A DNA stretch of 7,767 bases, from contig JAYPBC010000051.1 of NCBI GenBank assembly GCA_038124025.1, forward strand, positions 1 to 7,767. Reading direction: 5' to 3'. Positions within the stretch are counted from its first letter, which is position 1. The number at the start of each line of letters is the position of its first letter. The notes under the pieces are model-generated. The model had not been told where the DNA came from. It worked only from the letters and a program-made list of their open reading frames with translations, and ran no database searches. Made by a program: the position numbers and the translations under genes. Origin of the DNA: UBA1275 sp038124025. GTDB lineage: Bacteria; Bacteroidota; Rhodothermia; Balneolales; Balneolaceae. Below, piece after piece: positions 1 through 6,759 of this stretch.

Positions 1-72
1 TCCTCGGTAGCTCAGTGGCAGAGCAATCGGCTGTTAACCGATCGGTCGTTGGTTCGAATCCAACCCGGGGAG
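1..72 (+). tRNA. tRNA-Asn (anticodon GTT)
   Basis: This sequence folds as a complete cloverleaf. The 7-bp acceptor stem pairs 1-7 with 65-71 and has one G-T wobble at 4/68. The D stem pairs GCTC (10-13) with GAGC (21-24). The 5-bp anticodon stem pairs 26-30 with 38-42 and carries the loop CTGTTAA, so the anticodon GTT lies at 33-35 and reads Asn codons AAC and AAU. The T stem pairs GTTGG (48-52) with CCAAC (60-64) around the loop TTCGAAT. The discriminator base is G72, as expected for bacterial tRNA-Asn. CCA is not encoded (CTA follows), so the 3' end must be added by CCA-adding enzyme. The gene begins exactly at the window edge, so its promoter and any upstream tRNA cluster lie outside. Confidence 0.97.
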
Positions 73-83
73 CTAGACCTATC

Positions 84-117
84 AAAGATGCGAACATTAA
101 CAGTGTTCGCATTTTTT
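84..117 (+). terminator. Rho-independent terminator after tRNA-Asn
   Basis: A perfect 9-bp stem pairs ATGCGAACA (88-96) with TGTTCGCAT (104-112) around a 7-nt loop, and is followed by a run of T residues (112-117). Weak A-T pairs can extend the stem outward to about position 84. It sits 12-15 nt after the tRNA 3' end and should end the tRNA transcript. It also insulates the downstream scar from tRNA read-through, so the sugar transporter is unlikely to be driven from the tRNA promoter. Confidence 0.9.
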
Positions 118-216
118 ATTTCAGGACCTACTATTAGTAATACATACTGCTGTTATGTGATTGTCTAGCTCAGTTTTATTTGAATTAGTAACAGTAGTGA
201 TAGAAACTACCACGAA

Positions 217-396
217 TTAATCAGTCACTGTAAATCTGAAATAGTCGTGATATAGTACAATCTTGTAATCTCGTTGATCTTTCACGTAAAATCGCACATG
301 GTAATCACCGGGACTAAGTTGTACCGCGATTTTTTTTTCAAAGTTACCTGAATCGTCTGTTTTTATTTCAAGAATATTTTCGTAGCTATTACATTT
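217..396 (-). pseudogene. C-terminal remnant of an unidentified beta-sandwich-like protein
   Basis: On the minus strand, 59 sense codons run without a break from 396 to a TAA at 217-219. A TGA (397-399) lies directly upstream in the same frame, and there is no start codon or ribosome binding site. The peptide looks like genuine protein rather than chance translation. It contains KTDDSGNFEKKI, then PGDYHVRFYVKD, and ends near DYFRFTVTD, with alternating hydrophobic residues as in a terminal Ig-like or carboxypeptidase-regulatory-type beta-sandwich domain. I do not recognise the parent protein. The fragment abuts the GH32 remnant on the other strand, and the missing 5' ends of both face the same junction near 390-400. 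That suggests one deletion removed the 5' parts of two divergent genes. A 9-A homopolymer (331-339 on the + strand as T) is present, but the frame continues sensibly across it. Confidence 0.6.
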
Positions 397-405
397 TCAG
401 AGCCT
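385..405. other. Putative deletion junction between two gene remnants
   Basis: Leftward from here the minus strand encodes a protein-like C-terminus. Rightward the plus strand encodes the end of a GH32 enzyme. Neither has its 5' portion. Both recognisable coding stretches end within about 20 bp of each other. This places an inferred breakpoint here, though its exact base cannot be fixed without intact homologues. No insertion sequence end or target duplication is visible at the join. Confidence 0.45.
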
Positions 406-627
406 CAGATCATAGATTTAGATGGTTTAGAAGTGAAAAATATCCATTTAATATTTGATAAGTCACTTTTTGAAGTTTACATAAATGGTGGTGAATATAC
501 CTTTGTAAATAGAATTTTTATGAATACCAATGAGTTGAAAGCCGAGATATTTGCCGAAAATGGGATGTTTACGATTTCAGATATGGATGTATGGAGTTTA
601 AGCTCAGCATGGAAAAATCAGAACTAA
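391..627 (+). pseudogene. 3' remnant of a GH32 glycoside hydrolase (sucrase/levanase/fructosidase type)
   Basis: The plus-strand frame is open from 352 and becomes GH32-like from about 391-403 to the TAA at 625-627. The peptide matches the end of the C-terminal beta-sandwich domain of GH32 enzymes. IHLIFDKSLFEVYINGGEY corresponds to the family pattern of a D-(K/R)-S then E-V-(F/Y)-(V/I)-N-x-G-E, followed by NRIF, and it closes with DVWSL, equivalent to the usual terminal VWxL strand. The five-bladed propeller of GH32, with its catalytic WMNDPNG, RDP and EC motifs, is entirely missing, so no hydrolase activity can remain. Only a weak GTG (433) or an internal ATG (520) could initiate, with no ribosome site. 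The stop lies 13 nt before the sugar transporter, so the two were probably an operon for sucrose or fructan use. The intact frame suggests the damage is recent. Confidence 0.75.
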
Positions 628-632
628 AAGGA
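627..632 (+). promoter_or_regulatory. Ribosome binding site of the sugar transporter
   Basis: AAAGGA lies 8 nt before the ATG at 641 and overlaps the last base of the GH32 stop codon. It is the clearest Shine-Dalgarno-like element in the window. Its position is consistent with translational coupling to the former upstream GH32 gene. Confidence 0.6.
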
Positions 633-640
633 TCACAATT

Positions 641-2020
641 ATGAAAAATACGAACTCATTATTATTTGCATCTGTAGTAGCGGCTTTAGCTGGATTACTA
701 TTCGGTTTTGATACCGCCGTAATTTCAGGTGCTGATAAACCCATTCAGGCATTGTGGAATACAAGCCCATTATTTCATGGTACATTTATCATGTCTATGG
801 CATTGTGGGGAACTGTTATTGGTGCACTTTTTGGTGGAATTCCTTGTGATCGATATGGCCGAAAAACCACGTTAATTTGGATAGGTGTTTTATATCTGAT
901 TTCTGCCATGGGATCAGCACTTGCCCCGGAACCATATTTATTTTCTTTCTTCCGATTTATTGGTGGATTAGGCGTGGGCGCTTCTTCTGTTGCTGCTCCT
1001 ACCTATATCTCAGAAATTGCCCCCGCACATCGTAGAGGACGTTTAGTGATTCTATACCAGTTTATGATTGTTTTAGGTATCCTGGTCGCATTCTTATCAA
1101 ACTGGTTGGTTGGAAGCGGACTTGGTGATAATGCATGGAGATGGATGTTAGGAATCGAAGCATTCCCTGCAGCATTGTATTTACTGCTTGTAGTTCGAAT
1201 TCCAAATAGTCCTCGTTGGTTGGTTATCCATAATAACGATGCGGATACAGCTCGAACGTTAATCAGTCAGTTAGATCCAAGCATTGATCCTAAAGAAGAG
1301 TTAGAAGCCATCAAGAAAACAGAAAAAGCCGATTCTGGAAGCGGATTTTTCTCAGGAAGATACAAGTGGCCAATTTTGCTTGCGTTCTTGCTTGCATTCT
1401 TTAATCAATTATCAGGAATCAACTTTGTGATTTATTATGCGCCTCGAATTTTCGAAGCTGCCGGACTTGCTGCAAGCACGGCACTTCTTTCATCGGTTGG
1501 CATTGGGGCTGTGAATCTAGTATTTACCATGCTTGGTATTTATTTAATCGATCGAGCAGGACGTAAAACATTGCTAATTTATGGGTCTATTGGCTACATA
1601 ACTACGTTGAGTATTGTTTCGTGGGCATTTTATACCGGTGCCGGAGGAGTAGTTGTAGTATTAGGTGTATTTGGATTTATTGCTTCTCATGCAGCAGGGC
1701 AAGGTGCGATAATTTGGGTATTTATATCCGAAATCTTCCCGAATCATGTACGCGCATACGGTCAGGCGTTTGGTTCAGGAATTCATTGGGTGTTTGCAGC
1801 TTTGATAACACTGTTCACACTTTTCTTTATGGATATACTTGGTGATAATCCAGGTCCATTATTCGCATTCTTTGCATTTATGATGCTACTTCAGTTGGCG
1901 TTTGCACTGAAAATGTTACCAGAAACTAAAGGTCGTTCATTAGAAGATCTGGCAAGAGAAATGACCAGTGATGTGAAAGAAGAACAAATAGGAGAGGCCC
2001 CTGTTAATCATAATTTTTAA
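641..2020 (+). CDS. Sugar porter family MFS transporter (probable sugar/H+ symporter)
   Basis: This is a 459-residue, 12-helix inner-membrane transporter of the MFS sugar porter family (XylE, GLUT), at the usual family length. Family signatures appear in order: GFDTAVISG in helix 1, with D24 at the proton-coupling position of XylE; the helix 2-3 loop DRYGRK (70-75); SEIAPAHRRGR after helix 4 (124-134); PNSPRWL (188-194) after helix 6; NQLSGIN (255-261) in helix 7; N292 in helix 8; DRAGRK (304-309); WVFISEIFPN (359-368) in helix 10; and PETKGRSLE (427-435). The XylE sugar-contact positions equivalent to Q289, N294, N325 and W392 all appear conserved. The first Q of the usual QQ pair is N255. 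The substrate cannot be read from sequence. Linkage to the GH32 remnant suggests sucrose, fructose or fructo-oligosaccharides. No promoter was recognised in front of it, so its expression is in doubt although the frame is intact. Confidence 0.93.
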   Translation: MKNTNSLLFASVVAALAGLLFGFDTAVISGADKPIQALWNTSPLFHGTFIMSMALWGTVIGALFGGIPCDRYGRKTTLIWIGVLYLISAMGSALAPEPYLFSFFRFIGGLGVGASSVAAPTYISEIAPAHRRGRLVILYQFMIVLGILVAFLSNWLVGSGLGDNAWRWMLGIEAFPAALYLLLVVRIPNSPRWLVIHNNDADTARTLISQLDPSIDPKEELEAIKKTEKADSGSGFFSGRYKWPILLAFLLAFFNQLSGINFVIYYAPRIFEAAGLAASTALLSSVGIGAVNLVFTMLGIYLIDRAGRKTLLIYGSIGYITTLSIVSWAFYTGAGGVVVVLGVFGFIASHAAGQGAIIWVFISEIFPNHVRAYGQAFGSGIHWVFAALITLFTLFFMDILGDNPGPLFAFFAFMMLLQLAFALKMLPETKGRSLEDLAREMTSDVKEEQIGEAPVNHNF

Positions 2021-2046
2021 TCATATTCTGAAATGGTATCCACATG

Positions 2047-3183
2047 CTAAAATGTACTAAAAAACAATGGAAACAGTAGGCTCACAACAGCTGCCCAAAC
2101 GCCATAAACGGGCAAATAAACCCCCATAGCATGAAAAACGGATGATAGCTCTGCTTTGGATCGAATAACTCCAATGATTCGATATCCAAAGTAACCAAGA
2201 TGGCTGAGCATGAGCAGGTTTAACCCGAAAAGAGCCAGTCGATTTGCCGAGATTCCAAATTCAAATAGCCGTACCCCAATGGCGCTTAAGGCCAATAGGT
2301 TGTCGATGATGGCGATGGCCGCTAGACCAAAGAGTAGGTAGAGTTGAAAGGTACTATTCGCCTCGTTTTTGAAGGAGAACAGAATAAGCGCCATCACGGC
2401 TAATAATACCATATTAAAAATGAGTAGTAGATCACGATCATTGAAAATAGTTTCTGGGGCCTGAGGCAGCATAATTGAAAAAATGAGTAAGAGTAAAAAG
2501 GCTGGCGGCGTGAATAGTTTGGCAATAATTGGAGATATCTTGCTGGTTACGTCCCGGTTGTTGTGCACCAGATACAAGGCCACGACGGGAATGGCTCCCA
2601 AACCCCAAATGGCAATTTTTTCAAAATAGATGTCCTCGATTCGATAACCAATAAGTTCAAATAGTGCGATGGTGATGGCCGAAAAAAGCAGCAAACTCAA
2701 GCCTAATAGTCCCCCCATTATGACCACCTCACCGTTGAACCGAATGAAATCGATTCGCTTCAAACTATTCTTCCAGTCTTCGCCAAGGTAGGCTCTTGCA
2801 AAGACAAACCAGACAAGTATGGGGATATGAAAGCAAGCCAGTACGAGAGCTGAGTCGTCTAGGGTGCCCGGCAATAGGTTACTATAGAGCACTAAGGCAC
2901 CTGCAACCGCTAAAAGTGACCAGTGGATTCTGGTGGCTAGTTTAGACACAAATAACGAATAACCTAGTAGGGCGGGCGAGAGAATGGACCCTATATTTCT
3001 AGGGAAAAATGCATCCTCATCAATGCCAAACATCATGGGGATTTTAAGTAGGAGCCCGGTGAGTAAGGCGAGGCCAATAACCACCCATATTTCTTTTGGA
3101 TTCCCCCAAGAGATTTTTCGGTTTAAAAGAGAATTTAGCTCGCTATTGCGAGTGAATTCGTTTGATTTTGCGTGTTCTGTCAT
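2047..3183 (-). CDS. Polytopic membrane protein, DUF4153-like
   Basis: With the ATG at 3183 this is a 378-residue protein. A hydrophilic N-terminus of about 30 residues precedes roughly 10-11 hydrophobic helices (approximately 31-47, 67-80, 89-103, 109-129, 151-177, 189-206, 225-240, 258-280, 289-308, 314-338, 349-376). It resembles the DUF4153 family of uncharacterised bacterial membrane proteins. Similar features are a GEVV start to a long helix followed by ALFELIG (173-179), a tryptophan-glycine helix (AIWGLG) and the late GVRLFEFGISANR (303-315), which recalls that family's RxxxYGLTxNR pattern. I made this match from memory and it is only moderate. No catalytic motif is visible and the function is unknown. 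The frame continues upstream to an ATG at 3270, but that 29-residue extension looks like translated AT-rich spacer. The gene converges with the sugar transporter across 26 bp and is divergent from the protease. Neither start has a convincing Shine-Dalgarno site. Confidence 0.8.
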   Translation of the reverse strand: MTEHAKSNEFTRNSELNSLLNRKISWGNPKEIWVVIGLALLTGLLLKIPMMFGIDEDAFFPRNIGSILSPALLGYSLFVSKLATRIHWSLLAVAGALVLYSNLLPGTLDDSALVLACFHIPILVWFVFARAYLGEDWKNSLKRIDFIRFNGEVVIMGGLLGLSLLLFSAITIALFELIGYRIEDIYFEKIAIWGLGAIPVVALYLVHNNRDVTSKISPIIAKLFTPPAFLLLLIFSIMLPQAPETIFNDRDLLLIFNMVLLAVMALILFSFKNEANSTFQLYLLFGLAAIAIIDNLLALSAIGVRLFEFGISANRLALFGLNLLMLSHLGYFGYRIIGVIRSKAELSSVFHAMGVYLPVYGVWAAVVSLLFPLFFSTF

Positions 3184-3291
3184 GATAAACGGCGAATTGA
3201 TTTGGTTAGAAAATAGATGAGAATCAATAACGAAGTAAATTAATAAAAAGCACTTTTTATTTAAAAGCATATAAAGCGGCTCATTAGTTAC

Positions 3292-3366
3292 AATGTAGAT
3301 GAGAGTATTTTTATATGAGATTTAAGCAAGTAATGTAGATACTTTTTACTCAAGTTTACCTACATT
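3292..3366. repeat. AATGTAGAT repeat cluster (two direct copies, one partial inverted)
   Basis: Two exact 9-bp copies (3292-3300, 3332-3340) start 40 bp apart, about four helical turns. An inverted 7-bp copy (3360-3366) pairs with the second to form an inverted repeat. Spaced copies in a divergent spacer are compatible with a repressor operator array. TACA...TGTA half-sites recall BlaI/MecI-type operators, but no such regulator is encoded here and the match is weak. Confidence 0.35.
3319..3340 (+). repeat. Imperfect direct repeat, left copy (flanks the protease gene)
   Basis: GATTTA, 5 variable bases, then GTAATGTAGAT. A related block with the same two cores lies at 6733-6753, just past the far end of the protease gene. 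The 3' core of 11 bp is identical in both. Confidence 0.45.
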
Positions 3367-3383
3367 CTTAGATCAATTGATGA

Positions 3384-3414
3384 TTCGTTCATAACCTATC
3401 GAAGGATGATCGAA
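3384..3414 (+). promoter_or_regulatory. Hairpin in the probable leader of the protease gene
   Basis: TTCGTTCAT (3384-3392) pairs with ATGATCGAA (3406-3414) at 8 of 9 positions. After a 2-nt bulge, CCT (3395-3397) pairs with AGG (3403-3405) around the loop ATCGA. No T-run follows on either strand, so it is not an intrinsic terminator. It ends 46 nt before the ATG at 3461. It could be an operator dyad or an mRNA leader structure. It could also be chance. Confidence 0.35.
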
Positions 3415-3460
3415 CCTGAGGTTGACTTTTAGTTTTAATGATCACGTTACATACAGTCCA

Positions 3461-6400
3461 ATGAAAGTTATTTCTTATCTAATCATATTGCTTGTTAGTT
3501 TTTTCCCAAGGATCACAGTACATGCCCAGGTGAATCCCGAATGGCTACGATACCCGATGGTGTCTCCTGATGGAAACCAAATAGCCTTTGTGTACAAAGG
3601 AGATATTTATACGGTTGGTGTAGCGGGAGGAGAGGCTCAAAGGCTTACGTTTAGACCCGAAATGGATCTGCAACCTGTTTGGAGCCCTGATGGGTTGAGT
3701 ATTGCGTTTGCCTCAGAAAGGCATGGAAACTTCGATGTATATATCATGGATGCCCGTGGAGGAGAGGCCACTCGCCTGACGTATCATTCAAACAGTGAAA
3801 TCCCCTTGAATTTTTCTGCGGATGGAGAGCTTATTTACTTTGATGCGCATCGCCAGGATGCGGTGACTAATCGTGAATATCCCACCTCCTCACATACCGA
3901 ATTATATGCTGTTCCGTCGGTCGGAGGTGGAGTTTCTCAGGTGTTCAGTCTTCCAGTAAAGGGGATGAGCGTGAATTCCGACAACTCGGGTTTTCTGTAT
4001 GAAAATATGCCCGGCAGAGAAGACCCATGGCGTAAACATCACCGTTCGGCGGTTACCCACGACATTTGGTGGTATAATCAGAAAGAAGCAACGCATTCTC
4101 AATTAACTGATTTTGATGGTGAAGATCGTAATCCAGTCTGGGCAAATGGAGAAGAGGCTTTTTATTTTTTGAGTGAGCGCTCAGGCACATTTAATGTGTT
4201 TAAACAGGATATAAAAACCTCAGATGTGGAGCAGTTAACTGATTTTGAACCTCATCCAGTCCGATTTTTAAGTGCGGGAGGCGATGTCTTAGTTTTTGGA
4301 TATCATGGCCAAATTTACGTGATGAAAAATGAGAAACAAGCCGACCCCATAAGCATTTCTATTCGTACTCAAGAGGTAAGCTCTTCTCTTGAGCGACTCG
4401 ATGTAAATGGCGGGGTTTCGGAAATGGCCATTAGCCCTAATGGCAATGAAATGGCTTTTATTGCTCGTGGGGAAGTATTTGTCACTTCGTTGGATGGATC
4501 TATGACCAAACGAATCACCTCTACTCCTGAAAATGAGCGTTTTGTAGGATTTGGGCCAGAAGGAAAGAGCGTGGTTTATGCGAGTGAGCGAAACGGAAAG
4601 TGGTCCATATTTCAAGCTAAAATAGTGCGTGAGGAAGAGCCCTTCTTTTTTGCGGCTACTTTAGTTTCCGAGGAGGCTTTGGTGAGTAATGAGAAAGATA
4701 ACTATTTGCCAAAATTTTCACCTGATGGTAAGAAACTAGCCTTCATTGAAGATCGTCGTACGCTTAAAGTACGTGATCTTGAAAATGGTAAAGAAACCGT
4801 GCTATTAGATGATACTAGGTTATTTCATATGCGTGATGGGGATAAATATTTTTCTTGGAGCCCTGATAGCCAATGGTTACTGGTCGAATTTGATCGTTCA
4901 CTTAATAACGCAGATGTACATTTGTTAGATGCAAGCGGAGTTCAACCCGCAAAGATTCTTGTGAATAGTGGCTACTACGATCGCAGTCCCAAATGGGCTA
5001 ATGAGGGTAAACAGATGATTTGGTTTTCGAATCGAAATGGTCTTAAGAGCTATGCGACGAGCGGTAGTACAGAATACGATGTCTATAGTATGTTTTTCAC
5101 CCAAGAAGGTTGGGATGAATATCAATTGAGCGAAGAGGAATTCAAACTTCAACAAGCCATTGAAGAAGCTCAAAAAGCATCCAAGGATGGTGAAAAAGAT
5201 AAGGCTAAAGAAAAAGATGGAACCGATGTTAAGAATGAGAAAGATAAGTTACTTTCATTTGATTGGGACGATGTTGAAGACCGCGTGTCTCGATTGACCA
5301 TACATTCCTCTCGTTTAAGTGATGCGATATTGAATAAAGAGGGAACCAAACTCTATTATCTTACGCGATTTGACGGGGGGTATAATCTTTGGAGTACCGA
5401 TCTAAGGACCCGGGATACTAAAGTCGCTATCAGCTTAGGGGGAAGTTCTGGGCAACTAGTGTGGGATGCTTCTCATGAGAATCTCTATCTGTTAAGTGGT
5501 GGTCGTGTGTCCAAATTAGAGCCTGAAAAAGGATCAAAAAAATCGATCTCAATTGCATCTGAAGCGATAATTGATGCGGATAAGGAGCGTTTGGCTATGT
5601 TTGACCATATTGCGTTACGCACCAGTAAAATATTTTATGAACCTACCTTCCATGGAACAGATTGGGAAGCGATGGTTCGAGATTATCGACCTAAAGTTGC
5701 TCACTTAGGCCATGATTTTGAGTTTGCCGAGCTAATAAGCGAAATGGTTGGTGAACTTAATGTATCGCATGCCGGTGGGCGTTATCGTGGAGCCCGGGGT
5801 GGTGATGAGACAGCTTCTTTAGGAATATTTATTGATTACAATTATTCAGAGGATGGGCTAAAAATAGCTGAAATAATATCCGGTGGTCCTCTTGATAAAG
5901 CACATCTTCAGATTTCAGAAGGAGATATTATTACCCACATCGATGGTGAATTGGTGAGCAAAAACAAAGATTGGGCGATACATTTGAATCAAAAAGCCAA
6001 TAAGCGTGTGCTACTTAGTCTGACCGATGCCAAAGGGAAAAATACTCGTGAGATGGTGGTTAAACCCGTATCATTAGGAAGCTTTAATGGGCTTTTGTAC
6101 AATCGTTTTGTAGATATGAATGAGGCAGAGGTGCTACGTCGTAGCAATGGACGCTTAGGCTACGTTCATATTCCGGGGATGGGAGACCGACAATTCCGTG
6201 AAGTATTTGATCGAATGTTGGGAAAACACTACGACAAAGAAGCTATTGTAGTGGATGCACGTAATAATGGAGGAGGAGACCTTGTAGCGGATTTAGAGAT
6301 GTTCTTCACGGGTACCCCATTTTTGACCTATGCTACTGAACAAATGATAGTGGGCGGGGAGCCGACTTCGCGTTGGACTAAGCCCATAATTGGTTTATTT

Positions 6401-6703
6401 AACGAAGACATGTATAGCGATGGGCATTGCTATGCGAGCGCCTTTTCTGATTTGGACCTTGGAACTATGGTAGGCACCCCGGTTCCTGGAACCTGTAGCT
6501 TTGCAGGATGGGAGGGGCTACCGAACGGAAGCGCTTGGGGAGTGGTGCCGGTGAGCGCAAAAAATAAGGCTGGGGAGTGGTTAGAAAATAATCAGACCAT
6601 GCCAGATATAATGATTAGAAATCATCCTGGAGTGGTTGATTTTGGACGCGATGAACAGCTAGAAACGGCCATTGAACAGATGCTAAAAGAATTAGAGCAG
6701 TAG
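3461..6703 (+). CDS. Secreted tricorn-like S41 serine protease
   Basis: This is a 1080-residue exported peptidase of the tricorn family (MEROPS S41), close to the 1071 residues of archaeal tricorn. The ATG at 3461 puts a signal peptide at the N-terminus (MKVISYLIILL..., likely cut after VHA at about 22). A TTG 13 codons upstream would bury it. TolB/WD40-type propeller blades fill about 25-700, shown by repeated SPDG motifs (YPMVSPDG, VWSPDG, KFSPDG, SWSPDS) with DIYxV/RLT ends. Residues 557-597 are a Lys/Glu-rich hydrophilic insertion. The C1 segment ends with the catalytic S769-H770 (GELNVSH). A PDZ domain covers about 785-872. The C2 peptidase domain (890-1080) holds DARNNGGG (932-939), the nucleophile S986 in YSDG and E1042 in LENN. 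These correspond to tricorn S745, H746, S965 and E1023, so it should be active. It probably degrades peptides in the periplasm or at the envelope. Confidence 0.93.
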   Translation: MKVISYLIILLVSFFPRITVHAQVNPEWLRYPMVSPDGNQIAFVYKGDIYTVGVAGGEAQRLTFRPEMDLQPVWSPDGLSIAFASERHGNFDVYIMDARGGEATRLTYHSNSEIPLNFSADGELIYFDAHRQDAVTNREYPTSSHTELYAVPSVGGGVSQVFSLPVKGMSVNSDNSGFLYENMPGREDPWRKHHRSAVTHDIWWYNQKEATHSQLTDFDGEDRNPVWANGEEAFYFLSERSGTFNVFKQDIKTSDVEQLTDFEPHPVRFLSAGGDVLVFGYHGQIYVMKNEKQADPISISIRTQEVSSSLERLDVNGGVSEMAISPNGNEMAFIARGEVFVTSLDGSMTKRITSTPENERFVGFGPEGKSVVYASERNGKWSIFQAKIVREEEPFFFAATLVSEEALVSNEKDNYLPKFSPDGKKLAFIEDRRTLKVRDLENGKETVLLDDTRLFHMRDGDKYFSWSPDSQWLLVEFDRSLNNADVHLLDASGVQPAKILVNSGYYDRSPKWANEGKQMIWFSNRNGLKSYATSGSTEYDVYSMFFTQEGWDEYQLSEEEFKLQQAIEEAQKASKDGEKDKAKEKDGTDVKNEKDKLLSFDWDDVEDRVSRLTIHSSRLSDAILNKEGTKLYYLTRFDGGYNLWSTDLRTRDTKVAISLGGSSGQLVWDASHENLYLLSGGRVSKLEPEKGSKKSISIASEAIIDADKERLAMFDHIALRTSKIFYEPTFHGTDWEAMVRDYRPKVAHLGHDFEFAELISEMVGELNVSHAGGRYRGARGGDETASLGIFIDYNYSEDGLKIAEIISGGPLDKAHLQISEGDIITHIDGELVSKNKDWAIHLNQKANKRVLLSLTDAKGKNTREMVVKPVSLGSFNGLLYNRFVDMNEAEVLRRSNGRLGYVHIPGMGDRQFREVFDRMLGKHYDKEAIVVDARNNGGGDLVADLEMFFTGTPFLTYATEQMIVGGEPTSRWTKPIIGLFNEDMYSDGHCYASAFSDLDLGTMVGTPVPGTCSFAGWEGLPNGSAWGVVPVSAKNKAGEWLENNQTMPDIMIRNHPGVVDFGRDEQLETAIEQMLKELEQ

Positions 6704-6732
6704 AAGAACAGCATTAGTGGAGTAAGAGGATG

Positions 6733-6753
6733 GATTTACAAAGTAATGTAGAT
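6733..6753 (+). repeat. Imperfect direct repeat, right copy
   Basis: GATTTA, 4 variable bases, then GTAATGTAGAT (6743-6753), matching 3319-3340 with one indel. It lies in the 56-bp convergent spacer between the protease and the phosphatase, where a promoter or operator role is not expected. This makes the shared motif more likely a small interspersed repeat, a protein-binding site of another type, or coincidence. Confidence 0.4.
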
Positions 6754-6759
6754 GTCTTG

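Larger units (their letters stand above)
3184..3460. other. Divergent intergenic region with repeated motifs
   Basis: This 277-bp AT-rich spacer lies between the membrane protein and the protease and must hold the promoters of both. AATGTAGAT occurs exactly at 3292-3300 and 3332-3340, with starts 40 bp apart. A partial inverted copy, CTACATT, lies at 3360-3366. The first copy sits inside the near-palindrome TACAATGTA (3290-3298). A perfect 10-bp palindrome ATCAATTGAT spans 3372-3381, and a hairpin follows at 3384-3414. I found no standard -35/-10 pair good enough to annotate. Confidence 0.6.

Noticed and set aside
433..627. A small 64-residue gene starting at GTG 433
   Set aside because: The frame continues upstream without a start and the sequence is the tail of a GH32 beta-sandwich domain. 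There is no ribosome site, so it is a remnant, not a small gene.
1621..1845. Alternative plus-strand reading frame inside the transporter
   Set aside because: It is fully embedded in a well-conserved MFS gene. Its peptide is rich in Cys, Arg and Ser and resembles no family.
2984..3220. Plus-strand reading frame opposite the start of the membrane protein
   Set aside because: It is antisense to a coding region, with no recognisable product or ribosome site.
3184..3270. Upstream ATG at 3270 as the start of the DUF4153-like membrane protein
   Set aside because: The extra 29 residues look like translated AT-rich spacer and there is no ribosome site at 3270. The ATG at 3183 gives a normal hydrophilic N-terminus before helix 1.
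3422..3451. TTGACT with a downstream TTACAT as a sigma-70 type promoter for the protease
   Set aside because: The -10 match is poor and the start of transcription would fall almost at the ATG. This bacterial group often uses other promoter consensus sequences.
3422..3460. TTG start 13 codons before the protease ATG
   Set aside because: It would place a polar extension ahead of a clear signal peptide. The ATG at 3461 puts the lysine and hydrophobic core at the proper N-terminal position.
3902..5173. Minus-strand reading frames (3902-4102, 4289-4615, 4925-5173) opposite the protease
   Set aside because: All are antisense shadows of a gene with intact domain and catalytic motifs.
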